DNA from: VRUE01 sp035707825
Lineage (GTDB): Bacteria > Actinomycetota > Thermoleophilia > Solirubrobacterales > 70-9
DNA: 43,209 bases
NCBI GenBank assembly: GCA_035707825.1
Contig: DASSTR010000065.1
Location: 1-43,209, forward strand
Direction of reading: 5' to 3'
Shown here: positions 38,355-43,209 of the stretch, piece by piece
Position numbering within the stretch: the first letter of the stretch is position 1
How the letters are laid out: the number at the start of each line of letters is the position of its first letter
Notes under the pieces: model-generated
Seen by the model: only the letters and a program-made list of their open reading frames with translations
What the model was told of the DNA's origin: nothing
Database searches by the model: none
Translations under genes and position numbers: made by a program

Positions 38355-39077
38355 TCAGCCGGCGACCGGGGCTGCCGCCTCGCCGAGGCTGCCGCGCAGC
38401 CGTACGAAGAGGACGTTGTTCTCCTCGTGGATGTGCTGGTGGAGGTCGCGCTCCAGCCCGCGCAGCGATTCCAGCAGCACTCCGTGGGTGGTGCAGAGGG
38501 CCGCCGAGGAGTCATAGCCTCCGGCCAGCTCGCGCATCCGCCCAAGCGCCTCCCCGACATTGGAATGAGCGGCCTCGTGCATCCCCAGCTGGGGCATCGC
38601 CTCGAGATCCAGCTCGCGATCGCCGTCGAGGCTGCGGCAGAGGGGAAAGAGGATCTCCTCCTCGCGGTCGATGTGCTCGATCAGGTCGGCGTGGAGGGTC
38701 TTGAACTCGGCTTGCAGCTGGGACAGGGTCGGTACCGCTTCGCCGTGGCGCGGGACGACCTTTTCGAGCAGGGCTTCGATGCGGGGCAGTTCGCGGCGCA
38801 GGAACGAGTGGTGTACGGAGACGATGTGGTCGCAGAGCTCGGCAAGGGGCGCCTCGCGCCAGTCGCGCTCGCCCGAGTTGGCGTCGAGGGCCCGTCCTTC
38901 GGCCTCCAGGACGATGGCCACGGTGCGGGGGTCGAGGCCGTGCTCGGCCGCGGCTTCGGCGAGGGTGGCACCACCGCCGCAGCAGTAGTCGAAGCCCATC
39001 TCCTCGAAGGTTCGCGCCAGCCCTGGCTGCTCTGCCACCAGCTGACCGAGGCTCATCTTGGGATCGATCGTGATCAT
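38355..39077 (-). CDS. RIC (ScdA/YtfE/DnrN) iron-centre repair protein, di-iron hemerythrin-like
   Basis: RIC proteins repair Fe-S clusters after NO or oxidative damage. The 240-residue protein has the ScdA N-terminal domain with a Cys pair (TFEEMGFDYCCGGGATLAEA, about 23-42) and a hemerythrin-like di-iron domain: HIVSVHHSFLRRELPRI, LHADLIEHIDREEEILFP, MHEAAHSNVGEAL and LHQHIHEENNVLFV. AAAGGAG lies 8 nt before the ATG, a strong ribosome site. Induction by NO is likely by analogy, but no NsrR- or NnrR-type site is evident upstream. Confidence 0.92.
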   Translation of the reverse strand: MITIDPKMSLGQLVAEQPGLARTFEEMGFDYCCGGGATLAEAAAEHGLDPRTVAIVLEAEGRALDANSGERDWREAPLAELCDHIVSVHHSFLRRELPRIEALLEKVVPRHGEAVPTLSQLQAEFKTLHADLIEHIDREEEILFPLCRSLDGDRELDLEAMPQLGMHEAAHSNVGEALGRMRELAGGYDSSAALCTTHGVLLESLRGLERDLHQHIHEENNVLFVRLRGSLGEAAAPVAG

Positions 39078-39120
39078 CGGGGATCTCCTTTCGAGGGGGC
39101 TCGCAAACTCACTGCGATCT

Positions 39121-39195
39121 TCGGCGCCGGGGCGCCGGCCTCCATCCGCTCCGCCCGCGACAGCGCCAGGGGCGGACCCCGCGCCCGGCGCGGGG
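39121..39195. other. Two GC-rich hairpins between RIC and modA
   Basis: GGCGCC-GG-GGCGCC lies near 39123-39136. CCCCGCGC (39177-39184) pairs with GCGCGGGG (39188-39195) over a CCG loop. Both fall in the 215-bp divergent gap, which has no gene. They could affect the RIC leader or act as protein sites. TAGAAA at 39281-39286 is a weak -10 candidate 6 nt before the modA GTG. Confidence 0.45.
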
Positions 39196-39292
39196 AAAGC
39201 CCGAGGTGGGAGCTAGCTGCATAGGAACTGCCCTATCGAAGCTGCGCATTAACCCCGATATCACCTAGGTAAGGCTCTGCTAGAAAGGTGGC

Positions 39293-40042
39293 GTGCGCCG
39301 CGTTCTGCTCATCCTTGCCGCTGCTGTGCTTGCCGGCTCCCTTCTGGCCGGCTGCGGCAGCGACGGCGAAGAGCCGCCGCTCACCGTGCTCGGCGCCTCG
39401 TCGCTGGAAACGGCCCTGAGCGAATACGACAGATCGGCCGGCGCCGCCGTGCGCGCCTCTTTCGCCGGTTCGGATCAGCTGGCGGCGCAGATCCGCCGGG
39501 GGGCGCCGGCCGACGTCTTCGCGTCGGCCGACACCGAGTATCCGGCAGAGCTGTATCGCGCCGGCCTGGTGGAGAAGCCGGTCGTCTTCGCCGCCAACGA
39601 ACTCGTCCTTGCCGTCCCGCCTGGCAGTCCGGTCGCCTCGCTCGCCGATCTCGCTCGCCCCGGGACGAAGCTCGTCGTCGGCGCTCCCAGCGTGCCCGTC
39701 GGCCGCTACACCCGCGCCCTGCTGGCGCGGCTGCCGCGCGGCGAGCGTCGGGCGATCGAGCGAAATATCCGCTCCGAAGAGCCCGAGGTCGGCTCGGTCG
39801 TCGCCAAGCTCGAGCAGGGGGCCGCTGACGCCGGCTTCCTCTACGTCACCGATGCCGAGGCGGCTGGCGACGGGCTGGCGACGGTGAGGACCCCGGCGCG
39901 CCTGCAGCCCACGATTGCCTACGCCGCCGCGGTCGTGAGCCACAGCGACGTGCGGGCCGCGGCCCATCGCTACCTGGACGGCCTCCTACACGGGCAGGGG
40001 GCCGGCGCCTTACGCCGGTCGGGCTTCCTGCCGCCACCCTGA
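39293..40042 (+). CDS. modA: Molybdate ABC transporter, substrate-binding lipoprotein
   Basis: The 249-residue precursor has a lipoprotein signal with lipobox LAGC (about 18-21). The mature domain has the ModA pattern: LTVLGASSLETALSEY, FAGSDQLAAQIRRGAPADVFASAD, KLVVGAPSVPVGRYTRALL and a C-terminal AAHRYLDGLL. It captures molybdate or tungstate at the cell surface and passes it to ModB. GTG 39293 is used, giving a correct signal peptide (MRRVLLILAAAVLAG). First gene of modABC. Confidence 0.92.
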   Translation: MRRVLLILAAAVLAGSLLAGCGSDGEEPPLTVLGASSLETALSEYDRSAGAAVRASFAGSDQLAAQIRRGAPADVFASADTEYPAELYRAGLVEKPVVFAANELVLAVPPGSPVASLADLARPGTKLVVGAPSVPVGRYTRALLARLPRGERRAIERNIRSEEPEVGSVVAKLEQGAADAGFLYVTDAEAAGDGLATVRTPARLQPTIAYAAAVVSHSDVRAAAHRYLDGLLHGQGAGALRRSGFLPPP

Positions 40043-40051
40043 GGCGAGCCC

Positions 40052-40870
40052 GTGCGCCGGTCCCCCTTCTCTGCCCTGGCCGCGCTGGCGTTGCTGGCGA
40101 CGGTCGCCTTCCTGCTCGTCCCGGTCGTTGCCGTCTTCGCCGACGTCGGCCCCGGCCGCCTGCTCGAGGCGCTCGGCGAAGAGAGCGCACGCGAAGCGCT
40201 GCGACTGAGCCTGTGGACGACGCTGCTGGCGGTCGTGATCGTGGTCGCGGTCGGCACCCCGGCGGCCTATCTGCTGGCCCGGTACGAGGGGCTGCCGGGC
40301 CGCTCGCTGATCCTCACCGCGATCGAGCTGCCGCTGGTGATGCCGCCGGCGGTCGCCGGGGTCGCGCTGCTGGCCGCCTTCGGTCCGCAGGGAATCTTCG
40401 GGCCGCTGCTCGACTCGGCCGGCGTCGAGCTCGTCTTCGAGACGGCCGGCGTCGTCGTCGCTCTCGTCTTCGTCGCTGCTCCCTTCTACCTGAGCCAGGG
40501 GGTTGCCGCCTTCGCGGCGCTTGACGGTCGCCAGCTGGAGGCGGCGCGCACGCTGGGCGCCGGCCCCTTTCGTACCTTCGCGACGGTTGCGCTGCCGGGC
40601 GCCCGCGAGGGCCTGGCTTCCGGTCTGGCCCTCGCCTGGGGGAGGGCGTTGGGGGAGTTCGGCGCCACGCTGCTGTTTGCCGGCTCGCTGCAGGGAGTAA
40701 CGCAGACGACGCCGCTGGCGATCTTTGCCGAGTTCAGCCGTCCCGGCGGTTTCACCGCCGCTCTCGCCCTCTCGGCGGTGCTGATCGTCGTCTCGGGGGC
40801 GCTGCTGCTGGGTGTAAAGCTGCTGGTCGGCGAGCGGGGGCCGGCGCGGGGGAGGCCATGGACGTCCTGA
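40052..40870 (+). CDS. modB: Molybdate ABC transporter permease
   Basis: The 272-residue protein has about six membrane helices and the binding-protein-dependent permease signature (EAARTLGAGPFRTFATVALPGAREGLASG, the EAA loop that docks to ModC). RLSLWTTLLAVVIVVAVGTP opens the core domain. GTG 40052 lies 10 nt after the modA stop. The last 13 nt overlap the modC start. Confidence 0.92.
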   Translation: MRRSPFSALAALALLATVAFLLVPVVAVFADVGPGRLLEALGEESAREALRLSLWTTLLAVVIVVAVGTPAAYLLARYEGLPGRSLILTAIELPLVMPPAVAGVALLAAFGPQGIFGPLLDSAGVELVFETAGVVVALVFVAAPFYLSQGVAAFAALDGRQLEAARTLGAGPFRTFATVALPGAREGLASGLALAWGRALGEFGATLLFAGSLQGVTQTTPLAIFAEFSRPGGFTAALALSAVLIVVSGALLLGVKLLVGERGPARGRPWTS

Positions 40871-41958
40871 CGATCGGCGCCGAGACGCGGCTGCGGGACC
40901 TGCGGCTGAGCGCCGAGCTGGCGGTGCGCGCCGGCGAGCCGCTGGCGCTGGCCGGGCCGTCGGGGGCGGGGAAGACGACCGTGCTGCGGGTCGCCGCGGG
41001 TTTGCTGCGGCCTCAACGAGGCCGCGTCTCACTCGGCGAGGAGGTCTGGCTCGACACCGCCGCCGCCATCGAGGTGGCGGCTGAGCGACGGCGCTGCGGG
41101 CTCGTCTTCCAGGACTACGCGCTCTTTCCCCGCCTCAACGTCTGGCGCAACGTCGCCTATGGGATGCGCGGTCCGCGACGGACACGACGGGCGGCGGCGC
41201 TCGTGCTGCTCGAGCGCTTCGGGGTCGGCCACCTCGCCGAGGCCCGTCCGGGCGCCATCTCCGGCGGCGAGCGCCAGCGAGTGGCGCTGGCTCGCACGCT
41301 GGCGGCGCAGCCGCGGGCGCTGTTGCTCGACGAGCCGCTTGCGGCCCTGGACCCCGCCAGTCGCCGCGGCGCCCTCGCCGAGCTGCGCACCGTCCTCGCC
41401 GAGTTGGCGCTGCCGGCGATCGTCGTCACCCATTCCTTCGAGGAGGCGGCGCTGCTGGCGCCGCGGTTGGCGGTTATCGACCGCGGTGAAGTCGTCCAGA
41501 CCGGCGCCCCGGCCGAGGTCTCGGCCCGGCCTCGTTCGGCCTTCGTCGCCGACTTCGCCGGGGCCGCCGTCCTGCATGGCAGCGCCGCCGGCGAGGGTGG
41601 CGAGCTAACCATGGTGCGGCTCCAAGGCGGTGGCGAGGTGCGCAGCGTCGACGCCGCTCGCGGGCCCGTCGCCGTCAGCGTCTTTCCCTGGGAGGTCTCG
41701 CTGGAGCCGCCCGGCAGGGGCGGCGGCGACTCCATCCTCAACCGGGTGCCGGGCGAGGTGAGCACGGTGACGATCGTCGGCAACCGCGCCCGGGTTGGGA
41801 TCGCGCTGCCGCAGCCGCTCGTCGCCGAGGTGACCGCCGCCTCGGCGGAGCGGCTCGGCTTGCGCCCCGGCAGTGCGGTCGTCGCCGCCTGGAAGGCCGC
41901 GGCGACGCGGCTGATTCCGCTCAGCCCTCGCGGGTCAGCATCACCGAGGTCGCCTTGA
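40858..41958 (+). CDS. modC: Molybdate ABC transporter ATP-binding protein with TOBE domain
   Basis: The 366-residue ATPase has Walker A GPSGAGKTTV (about 35-44), the Q-loop in LVFQDYALFPRL, signature SGGERQRVALART, Walker B LLLDEPLAALD and the switch His in IVVTHSFEEA. The C-terminal quarter (about 285-355: NRVPGEVSTVTIVGNRARVG) is a TOBE/MOP-like oxyanion-binding domain. It powers molybdate uptake through ModB. The 3' end overlaps the convergent HTH-TOBE gene by 38 nt. Confidence 0.93.
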   Translation: MDVLTIGAETRLRDLRLSAELAVRAGEPLALAGPSGAGKTTVLRVAAGLLRPQRGRVSLGEEVWLDTAAAIEVAAERRRCGLVFQDYALFPRLNVWRNVAYGMRGPRRTRRAAALVLLERFGVGHLAEARPGAISGGERQRVALARTLAAQPRALLLDEPLAALDPASRRGALAELRTVLAELALPAIVVTHSFEEAALLAPRLAVIDRGEVVQTGAPAEVSARPRSAFVADFAGAAVLHGSAAGEGGELTMVRLQGGGEVRSVDAARGPVAVSVFPWEVSLEPPGRGGGDSILNRVPGEVSTVTIVGNRARVGIALPQPLVAEVTAASAERLGLRPGSAVVAAWKAAATRLIPLSPRGSASPRSP

Positions 41959-42310
41959 CCAGGGCGGTGGCCTCGACGCCGGGCTTCAGGCCGAGCTCCT
42001 CGACCGAGTCGCGGGTGATCGCCGCGGTGATCAGATGGGGACCGGCCTCGATCTCGACGAGCGCCATCACGTCGCCGGCATCGACCGAGCGGACGATGCC
42101 GGGGAAGCGGTTTCGTGCCGAGAGCTTGTCGCCGGTGGCGTGGCGCGGAGGCGATCCCCGAAGCCGCTCGACCTCGGCGACCGGGACCCGGCGATGGTTT
42201 CGCCTGTCGCGGGTCACCCGCAGCTTGCCCTCCCGGTCCCAGCGGCGCAGCGTGTCGGCGCTGACCCCGAGAGCACGGGCCGCCTCGCCCATGGCCATGT
42301 CCTCGCTCAT
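41921..42310 (-). CDS. HTH-TOBE protein, probable molybdate-responsive regulator
   Basis: The 129-residue protein joins a MerR/excisionase-like HTH (MAMGEAARALGVSADTLRRW, DRRNHRRVPVAEVERLRG, about 5-50) to one TOBE/MOP domain (about 60-128: NRFPGIVRSVDAGDVMALVE, then VEELGLKPGVEATALVKATSVML). A TOBE domain binds molybdate or tungstate, so it resembles a small ModE analogue built from a different HTH. It probably reports metal status to the mod operon, with which it is convergent and overlapping. ATG 42308-42310 is used; GTG 42352 is possible. Confidence 0.85.
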   Translation of the reverse strand: MSEDMAMGEAARALGVSADTLRRWDREGKLRVTRDRRNHRRVPVAEVERLRGSPPRHATGDKLSARNRFPGIVRSVDAGDVMALVEIEAGPHLITAAITRDSVEELGLKPGVEATALVKATSVMLTREG

Positions 42311-42385
42311 CGCGGCTGAGCATGACACAGCACGGGCCGGATCCGCCCCCACTTGGTTGCCGCCGCGGGAGCCCGGCGAGCCGCC

Positions 42386-43209
42386 TCAGCGGTTGTGAGC
42401 GGCTAGGGCCCGCTCGCGCTCGGCGAGCGCCGCCTCGGCGACCGCCTCGCTCTGGTGCTCGATCGCGTCGCAAAGCGCGTCGCAGCTGATCACCGACTGC
42501 CGTGCGCCGCGCAGCAGGCGGCGGGTCTCCGATGCCGCGGACTCGCGCACGGTGGCGGGCCCGGCAAGCTCTTCGATCCGCACCAGCGCTTCGACGACGC
42601 TGCCCTGAGCGGCCTGCATTTCCTCGACGCAGGCGGCGCCGACGGTCTCGGCCAGATGGGGGAAGAGGGAGCTCTGCTCGTAGGAGAAATGCGCCTGGGC
42701 GAGGGCCCGCAGCTCATCGACGAGGGTGACCACGCGCCCGGCGTCGCGGTCCTCACTGGCGAGCTCGATCTCGGTCAGGAGCTCGAGCAGGCGGCCGTGC
42801 TCCGCATGGGCGGCGGCCTCCAGGCGCTGTACGGCCGGCGCCGGCCGCACCTGAACGGGAGCTGGCGGCGCCTGCGCTGGGGCCGCCTGCACCTGCGCGG
42901 GAGCCAGGGGGGTCTGTGCGGGAGCCAGGGTCTGTTCGGCGGGGGCGGCGGGCTCGCCGACGTGCTCGATCTGGGGCATCAGGCGATCGAGCCAGGCGGG
43001 CAGCCACCATGCCCGGGGGCCGACGGCGCGCATCAGCGCCGGCAGGAGGACCAGCCGCACGACCGTGGCGTCGAGGATCACGGCGAAGGCGAGCCCGGCG
43101 CCAAATTGCTGCAGAGAGGCGATCTCGGCCGTCGCGAAGACGAGGAAGACCGAGCACATGATCGTCGCGGCGCCGGTGATCACGCCGCCCGTGCTGGCGA
43201 GCCCCTCTG
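42386..43209 (-). CDS. MMPL/RND transporter C-terminus fused to a hemerythrin-like domain (partial)
   Basis: The gene enters from the right edge. The first visible residues EGLASTGGVITGAATIM and QQFGAGLAFAVILDATVVRL are the final helices of an MMPL-type RND transporter, ending with GPRAWWLPAWLDRLMPQIEH. A roughly 35-residue Pro/Ala/Gln linker (APAQ-type repeats) leads to a four-helix hemerythrin-like domain with HAEHGRLLELL, then AHFSYEQSSLFPHLAETVG (His and Glu in the HHE pattern) and a further helical tail ending AAHNR. MMPL proteins export lipids or other substrates; the di-iron domain would lie in the cytoplasm and could sense oxygen or NO. Confidence 0.82.
   Translation of the reverse strand, partial: EGLASTGGVITGAATIMCSVFLVFATAEIASLQQFGAGLAFAVILDATVVRLVLLPALMRAVGPRAWWLPAWLDRLMPQIEHVGEPAAPAEQTLAPAQTPLAPAQVQAAPAQAPPAPVQVRPAPAVQRLEAAAHAEHGRLLELLTEIELASEDRDAGRVVTLVDELRALAQAHFSYEQSSLFPHLAETVGAACVEEMQAAQGSVVEALVRIEELAGPATVRESAASETRRLLRGARQSVISCDALCDAIEHQSEAVAEAALAERERALAAHNR

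Overview
The window is high-GC, gene-dense bacterial chromosome. Gene content, long Ala/Glu/Arg-rich proteins, an actinobacterial-type SOS box, a C1:U72 initiator tRNA and sigma factors fused to a zinc anti-sigma segment and a membrane tail all point to Actinomycetota. The class Thermoleophilia (Solirubrobacterales-like) is the best guess; this is inference from gene style, not from a marker search.

Layout. 1-1.2 kb: the end of a PucR-type regulator, an odd tRNA-Gln and an HNH endonuclease gene whose start lies under a perfect LexA-type box. 1.2-5.6 kb: HdeD-like protein, glmU-prs (cell-wall precursor and PRPP supply), a DUF2269-type membrane protein and a glycerophosphodiesterase. 5.6-8 kb, minus strand: DUF6159 protein and a UbiB/ABC1 kinase. 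8-20 kb, plus strand: rplY, pth, enoyl-CoA hydratase, epimerase, mfd, a membrane-anchored parvulin-like isomerase, eno, FtsB/DivIC and a large GT-C-like membrane protein. 20-26.5 kb: small lineage-type proteins, a secreted nuclease, class I aldolase, a zinc-ribbon rhomboid that lacks both catalytic residues, an UPF0173 metallo-hydrolase and an R2lox-type oxidase. 26.5-31.7 kb: an ECF sigma/anti-sigma fusion, tRNA-Leu(UAA), a ThDP enzyme, Ppx/GppA and tRNA-fMet. 31.8-36.2 kb: a cobalamin island made of a MerR-PduO fusion, cobQ, cobB and a TetR regulator. 36.3-37.6 kb: second copies of the UPF0173 and DUF2269 families. 37.6-43.2 kb: DsbA-like protein, RIC/ScdA, modABC with a convergent HTH-TOBE protein, and the end of an MMPL transporter fused to a hemerythrin-like domain.

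How the genes work together. The cobalamin island is the most coherent and unusual unit. A protein that appears to be both a MerR regulator and a corrinoid adenosyltransferase sits behind a MerR-type promoter and heads a likely operon with cobQ. cobB faces it under a TetR regulator, and the two stop codons overlap. The 3' part of the window groups redox, iron, NO and molybdenum functions (DsbA, RIC, Mod transport, hemerythrin fusion).

A second theme is translation starts. At least seven genes that begin transcription units have a TANNNT -10-like hexamer ending exactly 6-7 nt before the start codon, which predicts leaderless mRNAs. Two other genes (pth and the glycerophosphodiesterase) seem to start at CTG. 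No CRISPR array, prophage, insertion sequence or replication origin was seen.
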